Source: DASYCK01 sp036500205 (GTDB taxonomy: Bacteria; Myxococcota_A; Polyangia; Fen-1088). From it: DNA of 64,000 nt. Under the pieces are notes generated by a model that was not told where the DNA came from, made no database searches, and worked only from the letters and a program-made list of their open reading frames with translations. The stretch lies in NCBI GenBank assembly GCA_036500205.1, contig DASYCK010000172.1, positions 14,592-78,591 of the forward strand, in the 5' to 3' direction. A program made the translations under genes and the position numbers. Numbering within the stretch: the first letter of the stretch is position 1; each line of letters starts with the position of its first letter. Below are positions 20,757 to 29,375 of the stretch, piece by piece.

Positions 20757-21599
20757 TCACCGCGCGGCGCGGGCCATTTCCTCGGCGCGCAGGCGCGCGT
20801 TCGCCTCGGCGACGCGCGTGCGGGCCAGCCGCCGTTCCTCGCCGGTCATCGCCAGCCATGACGTACAGACGTAGCCGAGGTTCCAGAAGCAGAGCAGATC
20901 CCAGCCCGCGTGGCGGTCGAGGATGAGGGCCGCCGCCGTGGTCACGATGAACGCCGCGATGGCCAGCCGCACGAAAGGAAAGTTCGGCCGCAGCCCCCGG
21001 TGATGCTTGAAGGGAAGGTCCGACAGCTCGAGCCAGGCCAGCGCCGGGACCAGCACCACGCCGGCCCACAGGCAGAATGGCCAGCGCGCGACCAGGTGTG
21101 ACTGGACGAAGCCGAGCACCACGAACGACGCGGCGGTCTGGGGGAGACCGATCCAGGCGAAGTCGACGTCGACCCGCCGCACGTTGCGCCGCGCGTAGCG
21201 GGCGCAGGCGGCCAGCACCAGCGCCGCCGCCAACGCCAGTCCCAGCGCCCGGCCGCCGGCGCTTCCCAGCCCGAGCGGCGCGCCGGCGTCGCGATAGGCG
21301 AGGTAGAGAATGAACGCGGGGGCCAGCGCCTGGGTGACGAAGTCGGCGGCGGTGTCGAACTCGGCGCCGAAGCGATTCGCTTCGCCGAGCGCGCGCGCCA
21401 CCTTGCCGTCGAACATGTCGGCGGCGTAGCCCAGCATCACGGCGTAGGCGGCGCGCGCCCGATCGCCGTCGATGCAGCAGCAGAGCGCCCACACGCCCCC
21501 CAGCGCGTTCAGTGAGGTGACGAGATCCTTCACGCCGAACATCCGCCGGGCACCGCGGGGGATGGTGACGAACGTGGTCTCTGTCTTCGACGGGGTCAT
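20757..21599 (-). CDS. CDP-alcohol phosphatidyltransferase (PssA-like)
   Basis: 280-residue membrane enzyme. The CDP-alcohol phosphotransferase signature D-G-x2-A-R-x8-G-x3-D-x3-D is intact (DMFDGKVARALGEANRF-G-AEF-D-TAA-D), so it should transfer a phosphatidyl group from CDP-diacylglycerol to an alcohol, or a related reaction. About six to eight membrane helices are visible. FGVKDLVTSLNALGG near the N-terminus resembles PssA-type (phosphatidylserine synthase) members. ATG 21599 overlaps the stop of the kinase gene by 4 bases, so the acceptor alcohol may be what that kinase handles. Acceptor unknown. Confidence 0.85.
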   Translation of the reverse strand: MTPSKTETTFVTIPRGARRMFGVKDLVTSLNALGGVWALCCCIDGDRARAAYAVMLGYAADMFDGKVARALGEANRFGAEFDTAADFVTQALAPAFILYLAYRDAGAPLGLGSAGGRALGLALAAALVLAACARYARRNVRRVDVDFAWIGLPQTAASFVVLGFVQSHLVARWPFCLWAGVVLVPALAWLELSDLPFKHHRGLRPNFPFVRLAIAAFIVTTAAALILDRHAGWDLLCFWNLGYVCTSWLAMTGEERRLARTRVAEANARLRAEEMARAAR

Positions 21600-22609
21600 G
21601 GGCGTTCTCCTGTCAGGTCGTCGAGTGCGTTCGGTGAACGGAGCAGCGCCGCCAGACCGTCGACCCCGGCCGCGATCAGCGGGCGGTGCCCGGCGTGGGG
21701 GCGCCGGTACCAGTCGCGCCAGGCGTGGTCGACGACCAGCTTCACGAAGCGCGACGTCACCAGCGACGGCAGCGCCGCCCGCTCGGCGGCGGTCGGCGCG
21801 ACGATCTCGCTCCAGCCCGCCCACAGGGCGGCGCAGCTGTCGTGCAGGATGCGGCGTCCCCCGAATCCCAGGTGACAGAGCGTGACCGCCAGGTCGGCGA
21901 CCCGCGCGCTCGTCACCACGTCGCCGAGGTCGAGCAGCCCGGTCAGTCGGCCCGAGGTCGCCTCGTGCAACAGGTTCTGGGCCGACACGTCGCCGTGAAT
22001 GAGCTGTCGGGGCAGCGCCCGCCAGAGCCGCGCGATCCCCGGCGTGTCGACCCTGTCGAACGCGCTGGTGATCGCCGGCCAAGGAATGGCGACCCCGGCC
22101 GCAGGCGCACGGGCCCGCTCGTCGCGAAGGAGCCGGGTCAGGCGACGGCGCGTCTCGCCGAGGCTGGTCAGCTCGTGCGGAGGCGAAGGCATCGCGTCGA
22201 TCGGGAGACGCGCCAGCGCACGATCGACCCGTCCGACGAGATCGCCGATGGCGCGGGCTGACTGGACGTTCGGTGGGCGCCCCTCGAAGTCGACCCCTTC
22301 GAGGAACGACAGCACGGTGGCAGGCTGTCCCCAGGCACGGGCCACCCGGCGCCCGCGGCGAGCAGGGTGAAGGCGCGGCACCGGAAGCGACGCGGCCCCC
22401 AGATGCTCCAGGATCGCGGCCTGACGCTGGACGGCGGCGAAGGAACGGCCCCCATGGACCTGCAGCACCCAGCGCGCGCCGCCGCTGACGAAAAAGATGT
22501 TGGTGTTTTCGACACCTTTGGTCGCAACCTGACACTCGCCTTCGACGGCGAGGTCCCAGGATCGCAGGACGGCGCCGAGGGCCGGGCGGGACAGCGCGGG
22601 GATCGCCAT
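21596..22609 (-). CDS. ThrB/choline-kinase-like (APH-fold) small-molecule kinase
   Basis: 337 residues from ATG 22609 (a TTG at 22627 is in frame). The N-lobe opens with G-V-E-N-T-N-I-F-F-V, very like homoserine kinase type II, and the C-lobe has the Brenner-type H-G-D-V-S-A-Q-N-L-L and LLDLGDV for catalysis and metal binding. The family phosphorylates hydroxyls of amino alcohols, homoserine, hexosamines or antibiotics. The coupled downstream gene is a CDP-alcohol phosphatidyltransferase, suggesting lipid head-group chemistry rather than threonine synthesis; this is inference. It is divergent from the HAD gene across 74 bases. Confidence 0.75.
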   Translation of the reverse strand: MAIPALSRPALGAVLRSWDLAVEGECQVATKGVENTNIFFVSGGARWVLQVHGGRSFAAVQRQAAILEHLGAASLPVPRLHPARRGRRVARAWGQPATVLSFLEGVDFEGRPPNVQSARAIGDLVGRVDRALARLPIDAMPSPPHELTSLGETRRRLTRLLRDERARAPAAGVAIPWPAITSAFDRVDTPGIARLWRALPRQLIHGDVSAQNLLHEATSGRLTGLLDLGDVVTSARVADLAVTLCHLGFGGRRILHDSCAALWAGWSEIVAPTAAERAALPSLVTSRFVKLVVDHAWRDWYRRPHAGHRPLIAAGVDGLAALLRSPNALDDLTGERP

Positions 22610-22683
22610 GTCGAGGCGCGACTGCAATCACGATGCCCCCGTCAAAAAAGCGAGGGCACGCCGAATGCACCCGGCGATCGGTC

Positions 22684-23427
22684 ATGACGAACGTGCTCAC
22701 GACTCTCGGCAACCAGCCCTGGCGCGCCGCCACCGGGCGCCCCACCTACGCGGCGTCGCTGCTGGGGCGGCGCGACGTGGCGGTGTTGTTCGATTTCAAC
22801 GGCGTCTTGATCGATGACGAGCCGATTCACTTCCAGGCCTTCCGCCGGGTGCTGGCCGCCGACGGTCACCTGCTGCGGCCCGAGGACTACCGCCGTTACC
22901 TCGGTCTGGACGATCGCGGAACGTTCCTGACGTTGCTGACCGAGCAGGGCGCGGACATCGACGCGGAGCTGCTCGACGACTGGATCGCCACCAAGCAGCG
23001 GCTCTACGCCGAGCTCACGCAAGACGGGGTGCATCTGTTCCCGGGCGCCCGCGAGCTGATCGTCGCGCTCGATCGGGCCGGGGTGGCGCTGGCGATCGTC
23101 TCGGGGGCGCGCCGCGCCGAGATCGAGCGGGCGCTGGAGACCGCCGGCCTCGCCGCCTGTTTCTCGGTGGTGATCGCCGCCGACAGCGTCGCCCGCCCGA
23201 AGCCGGATCCCGAGGGATACCGCGCGGCGTTCGACCTGCTGGCGGCGCGGTTCCCCCGTGTCACCACGGGCGTCGCCATCGAGGACGCCCCCGCCGGCAT
23301 CCACGCCGCGCGGGCCGCCGGGCTCGCCTGCATCGGCGTCACCACGAGCTGCACGCCCCACGAGCTGCGCGGGGCCGACCGGGTGGTCGACTCCCTGCGA
23401 CAGCTCCGGCTGGTGGAGGCGACATGA
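22684..23427 (+). CDS. HAD-IA phosphatase/mutase-like protein with DxN variant motif
   Basis: 247 residues from ATG 22684. A beta-phosphoglucomutase-like HAD protein: motif I is LFDFNGVLIDDEPIHFQAF, motif II AIVSGARRAEIERAL, motif III RPKPDPEGY, motif IV AIEDAPAGIHAA. The second motif I Asp, usually the general acid/base (DxD), is Asn here. A cap domain lies between residues 30 and 105. It lacks the DWAGT and Schiff-base Lys features of phosphonoacetaldehyde hydrolase. The stop overlaps the aminotransferase start by 4 bases. The substrate is likely a phosphorylated metabolite of this cluster. Confidence 0.8.
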   Translation: MTNVLTTLGNQPWRAATGRPTYAASLLGRRDVAVLFDFNGVLIDDEPIHFQAFRRVLAADGHLLRPEDYRRYLGLDDRGTFLTLLTEQGADIDAELLDDWIATKQRLYAELTQDGVHLFPGARELIVALDRAGVALAIVSGARRAEIERALETAGLAACFSVVIAADSVARPKPDPEGYRAAFDLLAARFPRVTTGVAIEDAPAGIHAARAAGLACIGVTTSCTPHELRGADRVVDSLRQLRLVEAT

Positions 23428-24545
23428 CGGCCCCGCCACGTCTTCCGGTGCTGTTCACGCCGGGGCCCGTGCAAGTGCCCGCGGCCGTCCGGCGCGCCTT
23501 CGTCGAGCCGCCGTGCAACTACCATCGTCAGGGCGCCTTCGGCGAGCTGTTCGCGCGCAACGAGCGCGACGTGAAGGCGTTGCTGGGCATTCGCGCGCTC
23601 GACGCGTACGCATCCGTGGTACTGGCCACCACCGGCACCGGCGCGAACGAGGCCTGTCTGCAGACCCTGGCGACGTTCGGCAAGGGGCTGATCCTGAACA
23701 ACGGGTTCTTTGGCGCGCGCCTGTGCGAGCAGGCGCGCCGCACCGACCTCGCGCACGTCGTCTTCGACGGGCCGGCTGACCGCCCCCTCGACGTGGCCGA
23801 TGTCGAGCGAACGCTGGCCCGTCACGCTGGCCTCGCCTGGCTCTATTTCGTCGCGCACGAGACCCGGGCCGGCCTGGCGAATCCCGTCGAGGCGCTGGGC
23901 CGGCTGGGGCGACGGCACGCGCTGGTCGTCGCGGCCGACGTGGTTTCGAACGCCCACGCCTATCCGCTCGACGTCGAGCGGGCCGGGCTCGACTTCGCCG
24001 TCCTGTCGTCGGCCAAGGGGCTGATGAGCGTGCCGGGCCTCGGCATCGTGCTGGCGCGAAACCAGACCATCGCGCGCGCCGCCGCCCGCCCTCGGCGCGC
24101 CTTCTATCTCGATCTCCCCGACGAGTGGGCGAAGCAGCGCGACACCCGGCAACCCCGCTTCGCCCAGCCGGTGGCGCTGCACGCGGCGCTGGGCGCCGCC
24201 TGCCAGCATCTGACCACGCTCGGTCTCGAGGCGCACATGGGGCGCATCCGCCGGCAGCTGCGCGAGCTGGAGATGCACCTGCTGAGCCTGGGGGTGTCGG
24301 CGTTGCTCACCCCCGCGCATCGCTCGAACGTGGCGGTGAATTTTCGATTGCCGCCCCGCCTGGACTACGCGACCTTCGCGCGCCGCCTGGAACAGCAGGG
24401 GTACTACGTTCTCTACGGAATCCCCGGCGATGCCTCGATGTTTCAGCTCAGCACGATGGGCGACCTCACCGACGCGCACGTCTCCGGCCTGAAGGTGGCC
24501 CTCGACCGCGTGCTCGGTGACGACCTGACGAAGGAGGCCTCGTGA
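23424..24545 (+). CDS. Class V aminotransferase, PhnW-like
   Basis: 373-residue PLP enzyme of the 2-aminoethylphosphonate:pyruvate aminotransferase/serine-glyoxylate aminotransferase group. It opens LFTPGPVQVPAAVRRAF, with a PLP-binding stretch ATTGTGANEAC, the Asp region VAADVVSNAHAYPLDV and the Schiff-base lysine in LSSAKGLMSVPG. The C-terminal pattern L-E-Q-Q-G-Y-Y-V-L-Y-G...F-Q-L-S-T-M-G-D-L follows PhnW closely. A true aminoethylphosphonate substrate is not proven, since no PepM or PhnX is nearby. It overlaps both neighbours by 4 bases (ATGA and GTGA), forming a tight three-gene operon. Confidence 0.85.
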   Translation: MTAPPRLPVLFTPGPVQVPAAVRRAFVEPPCNYHRQGAFGELFARNERDVKALLGIRALDAYASVVLATTGTGANEACLQTLATFGKGLILNNGFFGARLCEQARRTDLAHVVFDGPADRPLDVADVERTLARHAGLAWLYFVAHETRAGLANPVEALGRLGRRHALVVAADVVSNAHAYPLDVERAGLDFAVLSSAKGLMSVPGLGIVLARNQTIARAAARPRRAFYLDLPDEWAKQRDTRQPRFAQPVALHAALGAACQHLTTLGLEAHMGRIRRQLRELEMHLLSLGVSALLTPAHRSNVAVNFRLPPRLDYATFARRLEQQGYYVLYGIPGDASMFQLSTMGDLTDAHVSGLKVALDRVLGDDLTKEAS

Positions 24546-25030
24546 TCGAGGATCTCGGCAGCCATCAGGGGAAAGCGATCGCCTTCGGCTACGACCGGCA
24601 CGCCCTGCCCGAGCTGGAGGCGTACGCGCGGATGCTGGCGGAGGCCGGACCGGTGGAGAGCGCCGTCGATCGCGGGCGGCTGCACTACCTGACCTCGGCG
24701 GAGCGGGTCTGCGCGCGTCTGGGGCGGTCGCCCGCGGCGGTCGGTGTGCTGCTGTGCGCGACCGGCCTCGGCGTGTGCATCGCCGCCAACAAGTTCAGGG
24801 GCGTCTACGCGGCCCGCTGTCTCAGCGTCGCCGACGCGCGCGCCGCCCGCGCCATCAACAACGCCAACGTCGTCTGCCTGGCGCTGACGTCATCGGTGGC
24901 CCTCAACCGCGCCATCGTCGAGGCATTCCTGGCCACGCCCTATGACGGGCGGAAGCTGGACGAGCTCGTCTATCTGCGCCACCTCGAAGGCGACGACGAC
25001 ACGCCCGGCCGCCTCACCTCTTCCGGCTGA
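24542..25030 (+). CDS. RpiB/LacAB-like sugar-phosphate isomerase
   Basis: 162 residues from GTG 24542, set by AAGGAGG about 5 bases upstream and a GTGA overlap with the aminotransferase stop. The core V-L-L-C-A-T-G-L-G-V-C-I-A-A-N-K-F-R-G-V-Y-A-A matches the RpiB/LacA/LacB active-site region, including the catalytic Cys. The N-terminal loop reads GYDRHALPELE instead of the usual GSDHxGxxLK, so the ring-opening His is shifted by one. This suggests a changed substrate rather than ribose 5-phosphate. It ends convergently over the YqeG-like gene (17-base overlap). Confidence 0.8.
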   Translation: MIEDLGSHQGKAIAFGYDRHALPELEAYARMLAEAGPVESAVDRGRLHYLTSAERVCARLGRSPAAVGVLLCATGLGVCIAANKFRGVYAARCLSVADARAARAINNANVVCLALTSSVALNRAIVEAFLATPYDGRKLDELVYLRHLEGDDDTPGRLTSSG

Positions 25031-25529
25031 GCGCTTCGCCGAGCACGAGCCGTTCGAACGGCCGCTTGAGCCGGGTCAGCCACCCTTCACCACCCCGCTC
25101 CCGCGCCGTGGAGCGAACGAGGATCGTCCTCACCCCGACCCGGCGGCCACCCAGCACATCCGTGAACAGCTGATCGCCGACCAGCGCGACGTTCGCATCC
25201 GGAAGAGCCAGCACGCGTAGCGCCGCGCGCAACCCGCCGGTCATCGGCTTTCGCGCGCGGCACACGAATGGCAGCGGCGGCTCGAACGTCCCCGTCACGC
25301 TGACGACGCGCCGCCGCCCGCTGTTCGACACGACACAAACGCCGATGCCGGCAGCGCGCAGCGTGCCGAGCCAGGCCCGAATGTCCGGCGCGCAAACGCG
25401 CGCGCGATCGTCGACCAGCGTGTCGTCGAGATCCACCAGCAGCCCCCGCACGCCTTCCCTCGCCAGCCAGTCCAGGGAGAGCTCACATACCGATTCAATC
25501 CGGTGAACGGGCCTCAGGCATTCGAGCAT
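25014..25529 (-). CDS. YqeG-like HAD-IIIA phosphatase
   Basis: About 171 residues from ATG 25529 (TTG 25547 is in frame). HAD-IIIA features: GLLVDLDDTLVDDRARVCAPDIRAWL (motif I DxDxT), CVVSNSG (motif II), RARKPMTGGLRAAL (motif III Lys) and VALVGDQLFTDVLGGRRVGVRTILV (motif IV). This order and the GDQLFTD stretch are typical of YqeG/phosphatidylglycerophosphatase GEP4-like proteins. Physiological substrate unknown. It is the last of a glnD-TPR-HAD run on the minus strand, and 20-bp tandem repeats sit immediately upstream. Confidence 0.85.
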   Translation of the reverse strand: MLECLRPVHRIESVCELSLDWLAREGVRGLLVDLDDTLVDDRARVCAPDIRAWLGTLRAAGIGVCVVSNSGRRRVVSVTGTFEPPLPFVCRARKPMTGGLRAALRVLALPDANVALVGDQLFTDVLGGRRVGVRTILVRSTARERGGEGWLTRLKRPFERLVLGEALSRKR

Positions 25530-25540
25530 GCCGTCAATCG

Positions 25541-25620
25541 TCTGCAATCCGCCTGCCCGGTCAGCAATCCGCCTGCCCGGTCAGCAATCCGCCTGCCCGC
25601 GTGCAGTCCGCCTGCCCGCT
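25541..25620. repeat. 20-bp tandem repeat, about four copies
   Basis: Three successive 20-base units built on GCAATCCGCCTGCCCGG begin at 25541, 25561 and 25581; a fourth, diverged unit (GCAGTCCGCCTGCCCGC) follows with a one-base shift. It fills almost the entire gap between the TPR gene stop and the YqeG-like start. Too few and too contiguous to be CRISPR. Confidence 0.85.
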
Positions 25621-25624
25621 CGGA

Positions 25625-26683
25625 TCACTTCCCCTTCACGCAGGACTTGGCAATCGCGACGGCTTGGGCCTTGGCCTCCGGCTTCACGCCGGCCAGGGCC
25701 GCAAACCGGTCCAGCTCCTTGCGGGCGGCCGGGCAGTCGCCCTTGGCGACCAGGACCTTGCCCAGCTCGTACGACGCCAGCGCGTTCTTCGCGTCGAGCG
25801 CCACGGCCGCCCGACACTCCGTGACGGCGTGCGCGGTGTCCCGCTTCTCGACCAGGGCGTGACACAGATCGGCCGCGTAGGCGGCGTTCTTCGGCTCCAG
25901 CTTGCGCGCGTGCTCGGAGGCCTCGACCGCGCGCTCCACCTGCTTGCGCCGCAGCGCCACCCGCCCCAGGCGGTTCCAGGCCAGCGCCGAGTCGTCCTTC
26001 AGCTTGACCGCCTTCTCGAGCGCGTCGGCCGCAGCGTCGTACGCCTTCGCGTCCGACTGGAGCATGCCGAGGTTGGTCCACATCATCGCGTCCTTCGGCG
26101 CCAGCCGGGTCGCCTCCTTCAGCGACGCCAGCGCCCCCTCGACGTCTCCCTGCTTGCGCAGCGCCACGCCCAGGTTCAGACGGTACGCGGCGTCGGCCGG
26201 CTTCTGCCGCACGGCCTCGCGATAGGCGGCGACCGCTTGCGGCCCCTTGCCCTCCGCGTCGCGCGCCACGCCGAGGTTGAACTCGGCCTCGGGGTACGCG
26301 GGCTTCGCATGAACCGCCGCCTCGAACTCCCGCGCCGCCTCGGAGGCGCTGGCGCTCCCCTTGGCCAGCAGCAACGCCCCCAGGTTGTTGTGCGCCTCGG
26401 CGAAGTCACCCTTCAGCCCCAGCGCCTTGCGATAGGCCGCCTCGGCCCCCGCCGCATCGCCCTTCTTTTCCAGGGCCACGCCACGCAGGTAGGGCGGGCG
26501 CGGGTCGGCGGGATCCGCCTTCGCCGCCCCCTCGAACGCCTTGAGCGCGCCCGGGGTGTCCCCCTCCTTGAACAGCTCGGTCCCTTTTTCCAGCAGTGGC
26601 GTCGCCGGACTGGGTTTGCCACCGCCGCCGCCGAGCGGCTCGGGGGGGGAAAGCAGCATCAGGAACAGCGTCAGCGTTCGCAT
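25625..26683 (-). CDS. Exported TPR-repeat protein
   Basis: 352 residues starting with a short hydrophobic leader (MRTLTLFLMLLSPPEP) that may be a signal peptide. At least eight tetratricopeptide repeats follow, for example AEAHNNLGALLLAKG, AEFNLGVARDAEGKGPQAVAAYREA and AYRLNLGVALRKQGDVEGAL. TPR arrays act as protein-docking scaffolds; the partner is unknown. It follows glnD by 13 bases and is probably in the same transcript. Confidence 0.85.
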   Translation of the reverse strand: MRTLTLFLMLLSPPEPLGGGGGKPSPATPLLEKGTELFKEGDTPGALKAFEGAAKADPADPRPPYLRGVALEKKGDAAGAEAAYRKALGLKGDFAEAHNNLGALLLAKGSASASEAAREFEAAVHAKPAYPEAEFNLGVARDAEGKGPQAVAAYREAVRQKPADAAYRLNLGVALRKQGDVEGALASLKEATRLAPKDAMMWTNLGMLQSDAKAYDAAADALEKAVKLKDDSALAWNRLGRVALRRKQVERAVEASEHARKLEPKNAAYAADLCHALVEKRDTAHAVTECRAAVALDAKNALASYELGKVLVAKGDCPAARKELDRFAALAGVKPEAKAQAVAIAKSCVKGK

Positions 26684-26696
26684 GCGCGGGAGTGTC

Positions 26697-29375
26697 TCAC
26701 ATCTGCGGCAGCGACGCGCGCAGCGCCTCGTGCAGCCGGGTCATCCGCTCGCCGTCGGTGACCTTGGCCCCCGACGCCTTGTCGCGGACGTAAAACGTGT
26801 CGACGACCCGGTTCGCCTCGGTGGCGATCTTCGAGCGATGAATGTCCAGCCCCTCGGCGAACAACGTCACCGCGATCGTGTACAGGACGCCCGGGCGATC
26901 GCCCGTGATGACCTCGACGACCGTGAAGTCGCGGCTCCCCTGGTTGTCGATCTTGATCTCGGTCGGCACCATGGGGACCTTCCAGGCCGCCAGCGAGTCG
27001 CTGCTCTTGGAGCGCGCCGCCTTCAGCATCGCCTCGACCTTCACCGTGCCGGAGATGACCGACTCCAGGTCTTCGCGGATCTTCTTCCAGCGCAGGTCGT
27101 CGACCACCGGGCGGCCGTAGGCGTCGCGCACCAGGAAGATGTCCAACGCCTCGGCGGGAGCGTCGCCCTCGGCGTCGCGCGAGTAGATGGCCGCGTCGAG
27201 CACGTCGATGCGATGCGCGTGCAGCACGCCCGCCACCTCGGCCAGCAGGCCGGGGACGTCGACGGCGGCCAGCACCACCTCGGTGGCGTCGACCCGCTTC
27301 TGCTGCCCCACCTTGATGATCGACGCCGCCCCCGCCTCCCGGCGCGCCCACATCAACTTGACGTGCGAGGCGATGCGCCCCGCCTCGTTCTCGGCGAAGT
27401 AGCGATCGGGCAGGCCCCGAAACAGGGCGTCGGGGATGGGGACCTCGGGGTTCTCCTCGAACAGCAGCCGCTCGGCGCGACGCTGGCGGCGCTTGACGGT
27501 CTCCTTGCGCTGGTCGCCCAGCAGATCACCGCCGCGCCGCAGGCTGGTGCGCGCCCGCTGATACAGCTCGCGGAGCAGCGTCTCCTTCCAGCTGGTCAGA
27601 TTGTCGGGGTTCACCGAGCTGAGATCGCAGAACGTCAGCAGGAACAGCTCGCGCAGGTTCTCTTCGTCCTCGCACAGGCGCCCGAAGTCCGCGATCATCT
27701 CCAGGTCCTCGAGATCGCGCCGCTGCGACATCTGCCCCATCACCAGGTGCTGCCGCACCAGGAACTCGGCGCGGTGCAGATCCTCGTCGTCCATGCCCAG
27801 CCGCCGCCCGATGGTCACCGTCAGATCGGCCCCGATGTCGCTGTGGGGCTTCCCCCAGGGCTTGCCCACGTCGTGTAGCAAGGTCCCCATGAACAGCGCC
27901 ACCGGATGCTCCACCGCGCGGATCGTCTCGGTCAGCACGGGGAACTCGTCGGCCAGATCGCCGCGCGCCAGCGCGTGCATGCGCGCCATGGCGTACAGGG
28001 CGTGCTGGTCGACGGTGTACACGTGATAGATGTCGTGCTGCACGCGCCCGGTCGATGGCTCCCACTCGGGCATCAGCGCCGACAGCAGCCCCAGATCGTG
28101 CATCTCCTCGAGCCGCGAGGGTGTGGTGCGATCGCTGATGTCGGTGACGACGTCGATGAACTGCCGCCCCGAATCCGGATCGTCACGCAAAAGATTCCCG
28201 TGCGCCGCGCAGAGCTCCGAGATGAGCTCGCTGGTGCGCAGCGACAGCCCCACGTCCAGCTCGATGGCCGCCGAGAAGATGCGGATCATCTCCGACGGCT
28301 TGGTGAAGAAGACGCCGTCGTCCTTGGCCTCGAGCGCGCCATCGCGCAGCACGAGGCTGGGATCGTCGCTGGTGGCGCCACGCAGCCGCACCGGCTCGGT
28401 GACGCGCTGGTAGTCGTCCTTCATGGCCGCCCGCTGCAACAGCCGCTCGGTCTCGCGCCGGATCAGCTTCGCGTGGGCATGCAACTGGTGCATCAGCGCC
28501 TCGACCGCGGGATGGACGGCGGGGCGAATGTCGCCCTGCGCGACCTTGACGTTCGGGCACAGCACCGGCGCGATCGCCTCCTGCAGGGGAAAGCGCAGCT
28601 GATCCTGGCGGCGCCCCGCCGTCGCGTGCATGGCCACCCGCAACCGCAACAGCCACTCGCGCGCCGCCTCGAACGCCCCCGCCAGCCGCTCGGTCATCAC
28701 GCCCAGATCGACCAGGCGACGTGGCTCGGAGGTGCCGAAGCGAGCCACCGCCGCCCAGCGTCCCATGCACAGGTCACGCATGCCGCCCGGTCCGTTCTTC
28801 AGATCGGGTTCGAGCAAGAAGATCGTGTCGCCGAACCGGCTGTGCCGTGACTTCTGCTCCGCGCGCAGGCGGGCCACGAAGTCCTCGGCGGCGGTGGCGG
28901 CCACGCGGGCCCGGAAGTCGGCCAGGAAGCTGGCCGCCATCTCGGCGTCACCCAGCAGGACACGCGCGTCGAGCAGCGCCGTGGCCGCCGCGAGATCGCT
29001 GGCGGGCAGCGTCAGCGCCTGCTCGTAGGAACGAACGGCGTGCCCGGCGTCGACCTTGGCGTCCCACAGCGGATGCAGGATCGCCTCCGCCAAGGTGCGC
29101 ATCTCGCCGCCCGGCGTCCCCCGGCACAGCACCAGCAGGTCGAGGTCCGAATACGGCGCCAGTTCGCGCCGGCCAAAACCCCCCGTGGCAAAGATGGCGA
29201 CGGGCACGGGGCACTTGGCCAGCAGCGGACCCGCCAGGCGGATGACGATCTCGTCGACGGCGTCCGACAGCCGCTTGGCGATGGTGACCCCGTCCAGGCC
29301 TTCCTTTATCTCCTGCCCGGCGCGATGGCGGGCGGCGGCGAATTGTTTGGCGATGTCGGTCAGAGGCTGGGCCAC
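26697..29375 (-). CDS. glnD: PII uridylyltransferase/uridylyl-removing enzyme
   Basis: 892 residues from GTG 29375. GlnD senses glutamine and (de)uridylylates PII proteins. Domain order is standard: nucleotidyltransferase with TGGFGRRELAPYSDLDLL (residues 64-81), the GlnD middle domain with LEPDLKNGPGGMRDL, an HD phosphohydrolase domain with LLHDVGKPWG (near 498), then two ACT domains beginning around 706 (DVPGLLAEVAG) and 825 (GDRPGVLYTIA). A TATACT hexamer stands 6 bases before the GTG, so a leaderless or very short mRNA is possible. No glnB or glnK is adjacent. Confidence 0.95.
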   Translation of the reverse strand: MAQPLTDIAKQFAAARHRAGQEIKEGLDGVTIAKRLSDAVDEIVIRLAGPLLAKCPVPVAIFATGGFGRRELAPYSDLDLLVLCRGTPGGEMRTLAEAILHPLWDAKVDAGHAVRSYEQALTLPASDLAAATALLDARVLLGDAEMAASFLADFRARVAATAAEDFVARLRAEQKSRHSRFGDTIFLLEPDLKNGPGGMRDLCMGRWAAVARFGTSEPRRLVDLGVMTERLAGAFEAAREWLLRLRVAMHATAGRRQDQLRFPLQEAIAPVLCPNVKVAQGDIRPAVHPAVEALMHQLHAHAKLIRRETERLLQRAAMKDDYQRVTEPVRLRGATSDDPSLVLRDGALEAKDDGVFFTKPSEMIRIFSAAIELDVGLSLRTSELISELCAAHGNLLRDDPDSGRQFIDVVTDISDRTTPSRLEEMHDLGLLSALMPEWEPSTGRVQHDIYHVYTVDQHALYAMARMHALARGDLADEFPVLTETIRAVEHPVALFMGTLLHDVGKPWGKPHSDIGADLTVTIGRRLGMDDEDLHRAEFLVRQHLVMGQMSQRRDLEDLEMIADFGRLCEDEENLRELFLLTFCDLSSVNPDNLTSWKETLLRELYQRARTSLRRGGDLLGDQRKETVKRRQRRAERLLFEENPEVPIPDALFRGLPDRYFAENEAGRIASHVKLMWARREAGAASIIKVGQQKRVDATEVVLAAVDVPGLLAEVAGVLHAHRIDVLDAAIYSRDAEGDAPAEALDIFLVRDAYGRPVVDDLRWKKIREDLESVISGTVKVEAMLKAARSKSSDSLAAWKVPMVPTEIKIDNQGSRDFTVVEVITGDRPGVLYTIAVTLFAEGLDIHRSKIATEANRVVDTFYVRDKASGAKVTDGERMTRLHEALRASLPQM

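Noticed and set aside
22654..22669. GGGCACG-N4-ATGCA ahead of the HAD gene, a partial sigma-54 match
   Set aside because: It keeps GG and GC at proper spacing but would start transcription only 4 bases before the ATG; kept as unproven rather than listed.
22684..24545. HAD plus PhnW-like aminotransferase as a standard aminoethylphosphonate degradation pair (PhnX-PhnW)
   Set aside because: The HAD protein has a beta-phosphoglucomutase-like motif I (DFNGV) rather than the PhnX DWAGT with its cap Lys, and no phosphonate transporter or regulator is nearby.
25541..25620. Possible CRISPR array
   Set aside because: Units are contiguous with no spacers and only four copies; no cas gene is near.
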